Below are positions 7,326 to 14,555 of a stretch of DNA of 18,682 bases, one piece after another. Both the position numbers and the translations under genes were made by a program. Under the pieces are notes generated by a model. That model was not told where the DNA came from, ran no database searches, and saw only the letters and a program-made list of their open reading frames with translations. How positions within the stretch are numbered: position 1 is the first letter of the stretch; the number at the start of each line of letters is the position of its first letter. Source of the stretch: an uncultured Clostridia bacterium (GTDB lineage: Bacteria > Bacillota > Clostridia > Oscillospirales > Oscillospiraceae); NCBI GenBank assembly GCA_947177115.1, contig CAMWTG010000016.1, positions 1-18,682 of the forward strand, read 5' to 3'.

Positions 7326-7486
7326 TATAGTCGACACACTTGAGAATCGGTGAAAAGGAGGCGGAGGAAAATGCGGTGTGGCAAGGCGGAGGACGCAGGC
7401 GGGCTGACGCCCGCCAAGGACGACAACGCAGTCCACGCCACATTTTAATCGCCGAACTTTACCGATTTTCGAGTGTGTCGACTATA
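7326..7486. mobile_element. MITE-like palindromic element with 26-bp terminal inverted repeats
   Basis: The outer 26 bases (7326-7351, beginning TATAGTCGACACAC) are the inverted complement of 7461-7486 with two mismatches. The similarity continues inward imperfectly (AAAATG-x-GG-x-GTGG on both arms). It ends in a perfect 7-bp central stem, 7398-7404 with 7409-7415, around the loop TGAC. The whole 161 bp is therefore one long cruciform or hairpin. The outermost TA could be a target duplication, as made by IS630/Tc1-mariner transposases, leaving an element of 157 bp. It contains no plausible gene. It lies between the converging ends of the transketolase operon and the minus-strand gene run. Calling it a miniature transposable element is inference; a REP/BIME-like chromosomal repeat is the alternative. 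Confidence 0.8.
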
Positions 7487-7536
7487 TCATTCGCCCGCTC
7501 TGTCAGTCGTTTTGAAGATTGCTGCGGGACCGGTCC

Positions 7537-7803
7537 TTACAGCAGCCAGATAAGCAGTCCCGCCGCCGCGATGCCGCCCGCAGCCAGCCAGCCCCAGAGG
7601 GGCACCCGCCGCCAGAAGGGCGGCCTGGCCGTCTGGGGAGCGGTGCAGCTGCGGGCGATCCGGCAGGCCTCGCCCAGGACCTGCTGGGAGGTGACGCCCT
7701 CCTGGGAGAAAGCATCGTTTTTGACAATGAAAATGGCTTGCTCAAAGAGCTTGGGGTCAGGGGAATCCACCACGATCACGCGGCGGGAGGTACCTTTCAC
7801 CAA
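7537..7803 (-). CDS. Small tail-anchored protein of unknown function
   Basis: The 88-residue protein begins with a compact soluble part (VKGTSRRVIVVDSPDPK, then FEQAIFIVKND). A Pro-rich linker with basic residues follows, and one C-terminal transmembrane helix runs to the last residue (GWLAAGGIAAAGLLIWLL). A helix at the extreme C-terminus suggests tail anchoring with the soluble part in the cytoplasm. The N-terminal pattern looks familiar from uncharacterised clostridial proteins, but I know no function. I chose TTG at 7803 because AGGAG lies eight bases upstream. GTG at 7812 (91 residues) would overlap that ribosome-binding site. The gene follows rlmA by about 78 bases with its own possible -10 box, and ends before the MITE-like element without a visible terminator. 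Confidence 0.7.
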   Translation of the reverse strand: MVKGTSRRVIVVDSPDPKLFEQAIFIVKNDAFSQEGVTSQQVLGEACRIARSCTAPQTARPPFWRRVPLWGWLAAGGIAAAGLLIWLL

Positions 7804-7866
7804 AGGGGCCACTCCTCTCTGTTCCTTTTTTATGGGATCATTTCCATTGTTTCCCGGAAAGGAGAA

Positions 7867-7872
7867 ATTATA
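7867..7872 (-). promoter_or_regulatory. Possible -10 box for the tail-anchored protein gene
   Basis: A perfect TATAAT on the minus strand (7867-7872) lies between the rlmA stop and the start of the small gene. No acceptable -35 hexamer is found 16-18 bases upstream, so it could be chance. Confidence 0.3.
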
Positions 7873-7881
7873 CCGGCTTTT

Positions 7882-8733
7882 TTACCATTCCTTAGAGCCG
7901 GCCGGCCCGGCGTCCTCCCGCCGGAAAACATGGACGCGGAAATCCACCCGGCAGTCCAGCTCCTCCAGTTTTTCCAGCCGCGCCGCTCCCGCCTGGGACG
8001 TTTTCCAGTAGTACGGGGTCATCTGAAAAAGGGCGAGGATATCCTCCCGGACGGGGAGGTGGATCGAGTAGGAAACGGGAACGATCTGCTCATAAGCAAA
8101 CCCCTCATAGGGGGTCTCCTTCTCCTCGTTGAGATAGGGATCATCGTAGAGGACCTGTTTCAGCTCCCACAGGTGGTAGGCGGCGGGGACCACGTAGAGA
8201 TAAGTACCTCCGGGCCGCAGCACCCGCCGGAACTCATCGATGGCAAGAGGCGAGAAGACGTTCAGCAGCAGATCCACGCTCTCCTCTGCCGCCGGCAGGC
8301 GGTAGGCGGAGGCCACGGCGAACTGAATACCGGGGTATTTTTTCGCCGCTTTCTGGAGGGAAAATTTAGAAACGTCGATGCCGGCCATCAGGGGCGTTTT
8401 TCCCGCCGCCAGCAGGGCATCCCGGACCCCGGCGGTGTAGTATCCCTCGCCGCAGCCCGCGTCCAGCACCGCAGGGGCGGGGCCAGCCGCCTCCACGGCC
8501 AGAGCGCAGAGGGCCTCCCGGAGGGGCGCATACCAGCCTTTTTCCAGGAACGCCCTGCGGGCGGCGACCATGCCCTTGTCATCGCCGGGGAGCTTCGCGT
8601 GCTTCTGGTTGACCGGAAGAAGGTTGGTATAGCCCTCCTTTGCGGTGTCGAAGGAATGGCCGTTCCGGCAGCGGAGAGAACGGGCCCCCTCCGCAAGGGG
8701 GCCTGCGCAGAGAGGGCAGCGGAAAAATGACAT
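7882..8733 (-). CDS. rlmA: RlmA-type 23S rRNA (guanine-N1)-methyltransferase
   Basis: RlmA enzymes methylate N1 of G745 (Gram-negative type) or G748 (Gram-positive type, RlmA-II/TlrB) in helix 35 of 23S rRNA, at the peptide exit tunnel. The 283-residue protein has the family's N-terminal zinc finger, Cys6-x2-Cys9 and Cys22-x3-His26. The conserved KEGYTNLLPV and DDKGMVAARR segments follow. Next come the SAM-binding motif VLDAGCGEGYY (89-99) and a class-I Rossmann domain ending in VLRPGGTYLYVVP. From the Gram-positive setting the G748 type is more likely; this is inference. ATG at 8733 follows AAGGAGGAGG and gives the canonical N-terminus; the frame is open 13 codons further upstream. It lies 57 bases after the MATE gene, probably in one transcript. 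Confidence 0.92.
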   Translation of the reverse strand: MSFFRCPLCAGPLAEGARSLRCRNGHSFDTAKEGYTNLLPVNQKHAKLPGDDKGMVAARRAFLEKGWYAPLREALCALAVEAAGPAPAVLDAGCGEGYYTAGVRDALLAAGKTPLMAGIDVSKFSLQKAAKKYPGIQFAVASAYRLPAAEESVDLLLNVFSPLAIDEFRRVLRPGGTYLYVVPAAYHLWELKQVLYDDPYLNEEKETPYEGFAYEQIVPVSYSIHLPVREDILALFQMTPYYWKTSQAGAARLEKLEELDCRVDFRVHVFRREDAGPAGSKEW

Positions 8734-8790
8734 AGGGGCCTCCTCCTTTGCTGCTGTACAGCTTGCGCTCAAAGGGCGCGCAGATCACAT

Positions 8791-10170
8791 TTACGCTTTC
8801 GTTACGTCATTGATCCACCTCCGGCTCCGGAAGCGGACCAGCCCGATCGGACATTTCAGCATATTTTCCGCCTGCATGGCAATGCAGACGATCCAGGTGG
8901 GGGAATGAAAGACCAGCCCGGTGAGGGCCATCAGCGGGATAGCGGCCAGCCACAGCGGCCCGATGTCGATCAACGACGCCACCTTGGCGTCGCCTCCCGC
9001 CCGGAGGATCCCCGTAATATTGGTCACGTCAAAAGACCGCATGGGCATAAAGACCGCGTAAACAACGGCAAGATACGTCGCCACCTCCACCGCGCCGGGG
9101 GCCAGCTCAAACAACGGAAACAGCACCGGACGGAAAAATGTGGGCAGCAGGATCAGCAGCAGCGCCATCACCACGCCGCCGATGAGCATGGACGCCAGCA
9201 GCAGCGTCCAGCTCACGTCATAGATCCGCTCCCTGTCGTGCCCCTGGCCGATCTCCTTGCCAACGATTACCGCCGCTGCCGCGGCAACGCCAAAACATAC
9301 CACCGTGGAGATCCGGTCGATATTGCCGATCAGGGCGTACGCCGCCAGCATATCCTGACTGTTGTCCATATGGCCCATGATGACCGTCAGCATGGAGGTC
9401 CCCACGCTCCACATCGTCTCGTTGCCCACCACCGGGGCGGAATAGCGGATAAAGCTGCGGAGGATCCTCTTTCCGGGCCGCAGGATGCAGCTCCACCGCA
9501 GGGGCAGCCGTTTGCTCCGCATCGCGAACAGCGCCGCCACCAGGAATTCCACCACTCGGCTGGACAGCGTAGCCACCGCCGCGCCGGTAACGCCCATGGC
9601 GGGCGCGCCGAACTTGCCAAAGATGAGCACATAGTTCAGAAACGTATTCACGCACATAGACACACCATACAGGATCATGCCGAACTTGGGATACTCCGTG
9701 CTGCGCTGGAGCCCGGCGTAAATACTGCTGATGCCGTTGAGGATGTAGGAAAACCCGACGATCTGAATATACCGCGACGCAAGGGAGACCAGCTCCTCAT
9801 TGGGTGTAATCAGCCGCAGGACCTGTGCGGGAAAGAAGAAGGTGGTCAGCGCCAGGATGGAGGAGAAGCCCGTCACGGCGTAAAGGGCGACCCCCATACA
9901 GCGGTTGATATTATCGGTATCCCCCCGGCCCCAATACTGGCTGACCAGCACGGCCATGCCGCTCTGGAAACCGAAAATCACGATCTGGATAATGAACACC
10001 GGAACGTTGGCGGCGGTGACCGCCGCCATTTCCGCGTTGCCCAGCAGCCCTACCATGAAGGTGTCGGCAAAGCCCAGGGACGTGGTAATGATATTTTGCA
10101 GGATCATGGGCGCGGCGAGCGTCCACAGGTTCTGATAAAAGCCGGGCTCCCGGCGTAACGCGCGGAACAT
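8791..10170 (-). CDS. MATE-family multidrug/Na+ antiporter
   Basis: The 459-residue membrane protein has the length and two-fold repeated twelve-helix plan of MATE transporters. The N-terminal signature WTLAAPMILQNIITTSLGF and the 'FADTFMVGLLGNAEMAAV' helix start the first half. The second half begins near 'YSAPVVGNETMWSVGTSM'. MATE pumps use Na+ or H+ gradients to export cationic drugs and metabolites from the cytoplasm. The substrate cannot be told from the sequence. The start is ATG at 10170 with AGGAGGT six bases upstream. The gene lies 63 bases after the cysteine desulfurase-like gene and 57 bases before rlmA, all on the same strand, without a clear internal promoter or terminator. Confidence 0.94.
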   Translation of the reverse strand: MFRALRREPGFYQNLWTLAAPMILQNIITTSLGFADTFMVGLLGNAEMAAVTAANVPVFIIQIVIFGFQSGMAVLVSQYWGRGDTDNINRCMGVALYAVTGFSSILALTTFFFPAQVLRLITPNEELVSLASRYIQIVGFSYILNGISSIYAGLQRSTEYPKFGMILYGVSMCVNTFLNYVLIFGKFGAPAMGVTGAAVATLSSRVVEFLVAALFAMRSKRLPLRWSCILRPGKRILRSFIRYSAPVVGNETMWSVGTSMLTVIMGHMDNSQDMLAAYALIGNIDRISTVVCFGVAAAAAVIVGKEIGQGHDRERIYDVSWTLLLASMLIGGVVMALLLILLPTFFRPVLFPLFELAPGAVEVATYLAVVYAVFMPMRSFDVTNITGILRAGGDAKVASLIDIGPLWLAAIPLMALTGLVFHSPTWIVCIAMQAENMLKCPIGLVRFRSRRWINDVTKA

Positions 10171-10233
10171 GATTTACCTCCTGAATCATCGAAATATAAA
10201 TGATAAGATCCCCGCAGGGAAAACCGGGCCGGA

Positions 10234-11361
10234 TCACAGCATCGGGAACCGGTTGTTTTTATGCTCCAGCAAAGCCTCCGCCAAAGCGTCGATGTCCGCG
10301 AAAACCGTCTCCGGGCCGAAGCTGATCCGCACAGTCCCGGCGGCGGTTTTCTTCTCCAGCCCCATGGCGGTCAGCACATGGCTGGCCTTTCCCCGGTGGC
10401 AGGCGGACCCGGCGGAAATATAAATGCCCTTCCCGCCCAGCTCGGTGACGATATTCTGGCTGGGGTACCCCGGCAGGGAAACCGACAGGATATGGGGCGC
10501 GGCGGCGGGACCGATAAATTGCAGGCCGGGGATAGCCGCCAGCTTTTCCCTGGCGTAATCCCGGCAGGCAGTCAGATGGGCAAAAATTTCCTCCCACCGC
10601 TCCAGCCGCAGCTCCACCGCTCTGGCAAAGCCCGCGATCTGCGCCGTAGCCTCCGTACCGGGGCGCAGGCCGTTTTCCTGCCCGCCGCCGAACAGCAGCG
10701 GCAGCGTATTTTTGGCCTGGCCTCCGATGTACAGCGCTCCGATGCCTTTCGGCCCGCCGATCTTGTGGGCGGAGAGGGTGATATAGTCCGCCCCCAGGCT
10801 TTTGGCGGTAAAGGGGATCTTCATAAATCCCTGTACCGCGTCCGTGTGCAGGAGGGCGGGCCTGTCTTTCAGCAGGGCCGCGATCCCCTCCACGGGGAAA
10901 ACCGCCCCTGTTTCGTTATTGACCAGCATGACGCTGACCAGCGCCGTGTCCTCCCGGAGGGCGGCGGCGATCTGCCCCGCATGGATCCTCCCATCCCGGC
11001 CGGGCTTCACATAGGAGGCGGCATACCCCTCCTGCTCCAGCCGCTTCACGCATTGCAGCACAGCACTGTGCTCCACGGCGGTGGTGACGATGTGCTTCCC
11101 CACCCGGCGGTTCTGGTACAGCGCCGCCCGGATGGCCCAGTTGTCCCCCTCGGTGCCGCAGGAGGTGAAAACCACCTGCTCCGGACGGCAGTCCAGCGCT
11201 TTGGCGATAGCGCAGCGGCCCTGGTCCACCAGGGCTTTGGCCTGACGGCCCAGCTCATACTGGGCGGAGGGGTTGCCGAAATTTTCCGTTAAAGCCAACG
11301 CCATAGCCCGGGCAACCTCGCTGGGTACCGGAGTGGTGGCGGCGTGATCCAAATAGTGCAT
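10234..11361 (-). CDS. NifS/IscS-like cysteine desulfurase family protein
   Basis: This 375-residue PLP enzyme belongs to class-V aminotransferases. The motifs are in order and intact: YLDHAATTP at 3-11, the PLP-stacking His98 (AVEHSA), NNETG at 148-152, Asp174 (HTDAVQ), and the Schiff-base Lys200 (LSAHKIGGPKG). Cys321 lies in SAGSACHRGK, where the catalytic persulfide cysteine is expected. Such enzymes take sulfur from cysteine as an enzyme persulfide for Fe-S clusters or thiolated tRNA. No IscU/NifU scaffold or mnmA lies next to it, so the acceptor is unknown. The ATG at 11361 follows AAGGAG. The upstream GNAT gene ends 12 bases before it, which indicates cotranscription. Confidence 0.92.
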   Translation of the reverse strand: MHYLDHAATTPVPSEVARAMALALTENFGNPSAQYELGRQAKALVDQGRCAIAKALDCRPEQVVFTSCGTEGDNWAIRAALYQNRRVGKHIVTTAVEHSAVLQCVKRLEQEGYAASYVKPGRDGRIHAGQIAAALREDTALVSVMLVNNETGAVFPVEGIAALLKDRPALLHTDAVQGFMKIPFTAKSLGADYITLSAHKIGGPKGIGALYIGGQAKNTLPLLFGGGQENGLRPGTEATAQIAGFARAVELRLERWEEIFAHLTACRDYAREKLAAIPGLQFIGPAAAPHILSVSLPGYPSQNIVTELGGKGIYISAGSACHRGKASHVLTAMGLEKKTAAGTVRISFGPETVFADIDALAEALLEHKNNRFPML

Positions 11362-11373
11362 AGGGGATCTCCT

Positions 11374-12036
11374 TTACTGCCCGGCCGGACGGCGGGGCTT
11401 GGTCTGCGATACGATCCACTGGAATTTCTCCTGACTGGGCAGTCCGGACAGCTTCTCTTTCGGCGGAAAGCCGGCATCAAAGGCAACGGCATCCTCCGCT
11501 TCCATCCGGAAGCTGCTGCTCTCCTCAAAATACCCCGCGCAGTCCGCCAGCGCGTCCGGCTGCAGCTCAAAAGCCTGAAGGGATATGATATACACGCCCC
11601 AGGAGGTCCCGATGCCGTACCGCTCAGCCGGAACAAAGCCGAAGCGGCTATAGTAGTCCGGGTCGCCTAAGATCAGGATGGCGGCATACCCCAGCTCCCG
11701 GGCCAGGGCCTTGGTGTGTTCCACCAGCCGTCCGCCCACGCCCTGCCCCTGAAACGCCGGGGCCACAGCCAGAGGCCCAAAGCAGAGGACTTCCCGCCCG
11801 CCGCCCCGGTCCAGGACGATCTTCGCTCTGGTATACATGATATTTCCCACCACCTGTCCGTCATGGACGGCCACGTAGTCCAGTTCCGGTACAAAATCGG
11901 GGGAGTCCCGGAGGATGTGGGCCAGATAGTGCTCATCACAGCCGGGGACATGGTGGTTCCAAAAAGCGTCCCGGGTCAGCTCCTCCACCGCACGGTAATC
12001 GGCGGGGCGCTCAAGACGAAGTTCGATAGGCAGCAT
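11374..12036 (-). CDS. GNAT-family N-acetyltransferase (YhbS-like)
   Basis: The 220-residue protein has the GNAT fold: N-terminal 'IELRLERPADYRAVEEL', strand beta-4 'LCFGPLAVAPAF', and the acetyl-CoA pyrophosphate loop QGQGVG at 96-101. The later 'GYAAILILGDPDYYSRFGFVPAERYGI' is typical of the YhbS/COG3153 group. The C-terminal part (about 150-220) is longer than a minimal GNAT domain. The substrate is unknown. ATG at 12036 lies seven bases after AGGAGG. It is the first gene of a minus-strand run with the cysteine desulfurase, MATE, rlmA and small-protein genes, and is divergent from another GNAT gene. Confidence 0.9.
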   Translation of the reverse strand: MLPIELRLERPADYRAVEELTRDAFWNHHVPGCDEHYLAHILRDSPDFVPELDYVAVHDGQVVGNIMYTRAKIVLDRGGGREVLCFGPLAVAPAFQGQGVGGRLVEHTKALARELGYAAILILGDPDYYSRFGFVPAERYGIGTSWGVYIISLQAFELQPDALADCAGYFEESSSFRMEAEDAVAFDAGFPPKEKLSGLPSQEKFQWIVSQTKPRRPAGQ

Positions 12037-12064
12037 AGCGGCGCCTCCTGTTGGAAACTCCCGC

Positions 12065-12093
12065 TTGTCAGGGGGAGCAAAGTGTATTATAAT
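12065..12093 (+). promoter_or_regulatory. Promoter of the GNAT-GNAT-mtaB run
   Basis: TTGTCA (12065-12070) and a perfect TATAAT (12088-12093) are separated by exactly 17 bases. Transcription would start near 12100, about 26 bases before the first start codon. The -10 is part of ATTATAAT, which also reads TATAAT on the minus strand (12086-12091) and may serve the divergent GNAT gene. No good minus-strand -35 is visible. Confidence 0.75.
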
Positions 12094-12125
12094 GGGGGAA
12101 AAACCGGAGAAAGGAAAACCGTTAT

Positions 12126-12584
12126 ATGGATAATTTGCAGATCCTCCCCTACACGGAGGACCGGGTCGGGGACGTACTGGATTTCGAACGCCGCCTGCGG
12201 CAGGAGGAGGATTTCTGGGGCTGGGAGATCGACGAAGCGTATACCGCCGCCGTAAAAAGGAGTTTTTCCGACCCCCGGTTCGCCTCCTCCGTCTCCCTGC
12301 TGGCCTATATAGAGGGCAAGGCGGTAGGGCGGATTGATTCCACCCTGATTTGCAGCCACTTTGACGGCTCGGTAAAGGCGTACTTAGACTGGATCTGCGT
12401 CCTGCAAAGCCAGCGGCACAAGGGCGTCGCCCAGGCGCTGATGGCCGGACTGCGCCGCCAATTAAAGGAGGCGGGCGCAGACACCCTCATCGGCCTGATC
12501 GCCTCCAACCCGGAGGCCCAGCGGTTCTACCGCTCTCTGGAAAACGCGAAGATCCAGGACGAGGGCATCTGGATTGATCTATAA
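12126..12584 (+). CDS. GNAT-family N-acetyltransferase
   Basis: The 152-residue protein is a single GNAT domain. It begins 'LQILPYTEDRVGDVLDFE', has strand beta-4 'YLDWICVLQSQ', and the acetyl-CoA loop QRHKGVA at 96-102. In this loop the usual second glycine is alanine, which some GNATs tolerate. 'GADTLIGLIASNPEAQRFYRSL' is the usual C-terminal helix-strand unit. The substrate is unknown. ATG at 12126 follows AAAGGA by 10 bases. A second, unrelated-looking GNAT gene follows after 11 bases, so the two are one transcription unit. Confidence 0.88.
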   Translation: MDNLQILPYTEDRVGDVLDFERRLRQEEDFWGWEIDEAYTAAVKRSFSDPRFASSVSLLAYIEGKAVGRIDSTLICSHFDGSVKAYLDWICVLQSQRHKGVAQALMAGLRRQLKEAGADTLIGLIASNPEAQRFYRSLENAKIQDEGIWIDL

Positions 12585-12595
12585 AGGAGAACGCA

Positions 12596-13084
12596 ATGAG
12601 CATTATCATCAAAAAAGCCGCATCCCAGGATCTGGACGCCGTGGCGGAGCTGTACGGCGCGGTGTGCGGCTACCTGGCGGACAAGCCCTACAACCCCGGC
12701 TGGCGGCGGGACATTTTCCCGGCCCGGGAGGACGCGGAGCAGTATCTTGCGGCGGACGGGCTTTACATTGCACGGGACGGCGGAGCGGCCGTGGGGACCA
12801 TCGCCCTTACGCCGGAACCCGGCGGCGCGCTCTGCATTCACGAGATTGCCGTCCACCCGGAGCATCAGCGGGAGGGGATTGGCGCGGCCATGCTGGACCA
12901 TGCCACCAGGGAGGCGGCGAAGCGCGGCGCAAAGGCCCTCCGCCTCTACGTCTGGGAGAACAACGCCCCGGCCATACGCGCCTATGAAAAGAGCGGGTTT
13001 GTCCGTCTGGGCCGGGAGGATATTGGCCTGGGCGAATTTGGCCTGGACTGGTTTTATCTGTATGAAAAACGTCTGGACGGATGA
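12596..13084 (+). CDS. GNAT-family N-acetyltransferase
   Basis: The 162-residue protein is a complete GNAT domain: 'IIIKKAASQDLDAVAELY' at the N-terminus, strand beta-4 'LCIHEIAVHPEH', acetyl-CoA loop QREGIGA at 91-97, and 'LRLYVWENNAPAIRAYEKSGF' at about 121-141. The last motif is typical of RimI-like small-molecule or peptide acetyltransferases. The acceptor is unknown. ATG at 12596 has AAGGAG six bases upstream. It sits 11 bases after the preceding GNAT gene and 57 bases before mtaB. No terminator is visible between, so it probably shares their transcript. Confidence 0.9.
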   Translation: MSIIIKKAASQDLDAVAELYGAVCGYLADKPYNPGWRRDIFPAREDAEQYLAADGLYIARDGGAAVGTIALTPEPGGALCIHEIAVHPEHQREGIGAAMLDHATREAAKRGAKALRLYVWENNAPAIRAYEKSGFVRLGREDIGLGEFGLDWFYLYEKRLDG

Positions 13085-13141
13085 AACCGCCGTAATTTTT
13101 TATATTACCACACTTTGTAAAGAAACGCAAGAGGACAAGGC

Positions 13142-14446
13142 ATGAATATCGCCATCTATACCCTGGGGTGCAAGGTAAACCAATACGAGACGGCGGCTAT
13201 GGAGCGGGAGCTTGCCGCCCGCGGCCACACGCTGGTCCCCTTCGAGGGCCCGGCGGACGCATACATCGTCAACACCTGCACCGTCACCGCCGTCAGCGAC
13301 AAGAAATCCCGCCAGACGATCCGCCGCGCCCGGAAGCAGTCCCCCCGCGCCGTAATCGCGGTCTGCGGCTGCTACCCCCAGACCCCCCCTGAGGACGTAA
13401 AGGGCCTGGACGTGGACTTGATCGCCGGGACGGGGGACCGGATGAAATTCCTGGACCTGCTGGAGGACGCCGCCCGGGAAAAGGAACCGCTGGTCAGCCT
13501 GGACGAGGCCCTGCGCCGCCGCACGTTCGAGGTGCTGCCCGCCGGAGGGCTGGCGGCGCGGACCCGGGCTATGCTGAAGGTGGAAGACGGCTGCGTCAAT
13601 TTTTGTTCCTACTGCATCATCCCCTACGCCCGCGGGCCGGTGCGCTCCCTGCCGCTGGAGACGGCGGCGGAGGAAGTCCGGCGGCTGAAGGCGGAGGGCT
13701 ACCGGGAGATCGTGCTGACAGGGATCGAAATTTCCTCCTGGGGCCGCGACCTGCCGGGAAAACCGGAATTGACCGGCCTGATCGAGGCCGTCTGCCGGGA
13801 GGCGGGCAGGATGCGGGTCCGTCTGGGCTCACTGGAGCCCAGGACCGTCACGGAGGATTTCTGCCGCAGGACGGCGGCGCTCCCCAACCTGTGCCCCCAC
13901 TTCCACCTGTCCATGCAGTCCGGCTGCGACGGGACCCTGCGGCGGATGAACCGGAAGTACGACACCGCCCGTTACTATGAGAGCGTCCGGCTGCTGAACG
14001 AAGCCTTCGACCGCCCCGCCGTCACTACGGACCTGATCGCCGGGTTCCCCGGCGAGACGGAGGAGGAATTTGCGTCCACCCTGGCTTTTATCCGGAAGTG
14101 CGCTTTTGCGGAGATGCACATTTTCCCCTACTCCATCCGCCCCGGCACCCCTGCGGCGGAGATGGAGCAGGTCCCGAAGGCGGTCAAGGAGGACCGCGCC
14201 GCCCGCGCCGCCGCCGTAGCGGAGGAGCTGCACGCGGCCTATCTGCAGGGCTGCGTGGGACGGACGTACGATGTACTGTACGAACAGCCGTCAGGCGGCC
14301 GCTATCAGGGCCACGCGCCCAACTATATGCTGGTGTCCGCAGAAGGGGATCATCTGCACAACTGCGTGGTCCCGACCAGGATCGTTGGCGTTAGAGACGG
14401 CCTTCTCATGGGGGAATTGTGCGGCGGCTCCCTGCCATCGTTTTGA
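13142..14446 (+). CDS. mtaB: tRNA (t6A37) methylthiotransferase MtaB
   Basis: MtaB is a radical-SAM methylthiotransferase that converts t6A37 to ms2t6A37 in tRNAs reading ANN codons, stabilising codon-anticodon pairing. The 434-residue protein has all three parts. The N-terminal MTTase domain has cluster cysteines Cys10 (TLGCKVNQYE), Cys46 (NTCTVT) and Cys77 (CGCYPQ). The radical-SAM core has Cys151-x3-Cys155-x2-Cys158 (CVNFCSYC), followed by IIPYARGP. A short C-terminal TRAM-like part ends the protein. The GCKVNQYE start and the lack of the MiaB-type signature favour MtaB over MiaB or RimO. ATG at 13142 follows a purine-rich AAGAGGACAAGG. A palindromic hairpin 37 bases after the stop probably ends the transcript. 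Confidence 0.95.
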   Translation: MNIAIYTLGCKVNQYETAAMERELAARGHTLVPFEGPADAYIVNTCTVTAVSDKKSRQTIRRARKQSPRAVIAVCGCYPQTPPEDVKGLDVDLIAGTGDRMKFLDLLEDAAREKEPLVSLDEALRRRTFEVLPAGGLAARTRAMLKVEDGCVNFCSYCIIPYARGPVRSLPLETAAEEVRRLKAEGYREIVLTGIEISSWGRDLPGKPELTGLIEAVCREAGRMRVRLGSLEPRTVTEDFCRRTAALPNLCPHFHLSMQSGCDGTLRRMNRKYDTARYYESVRLLNEAFDRPAVTTDLIAGFPGETEEEFASTLAFIRKCAFAEMHIFPYSIRPGTPAAEMEQVPKAVKEDRAARAAAVAEELHAAYLQGCVGRTYDVLYEQPSGGRYQGHAPNYMLVSAEGDHLHNCVVPTRIVGVRDGLLMGELCGGSLPSF

Positions 14447-14483
14447 CGGATGCCTTTCCCCGTTCTGCGCAAATAAGCGACAA

Positions 14484-14511
14484 CGCCCGGGATCCAGATG
14501 GATCCCGGGCG
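14484..14511. terminator. Hairpin between converging mtaB and HtrA-like genes
   Basis: A perfect 12-bp GC-rich stem (14484-14495 with 14500-14511) has a 4-base loop. It lies 37 bases after the mtaB stop and 44 bases after the HtrA-like gene's stop on the other strand. Neither side has a proper T-run, so it is probably a weak, bidirectional terminator or an mRNA 3'-end stabiliser. Confidence 0.55.
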
Positions 14512-14555
14512 CTGCCATTAGGAAGAAAGAGAAGAGAAAACTCTCGTAAGCGGTA

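Noticed and set aside
7519..8730. 403-codon open frame on the plus strand
   Set aside because: It is antisense to rlmA and the small tail-anchored gene, both of which have better starts, and its product is low-complexity.
8905..10158. 417-codon open frame on the plus strand
   Set aside because: It is antisense to the MATE gene; its Arg/His/Gln/Pro-rich product shows no domain and has no ribosome-binding site.
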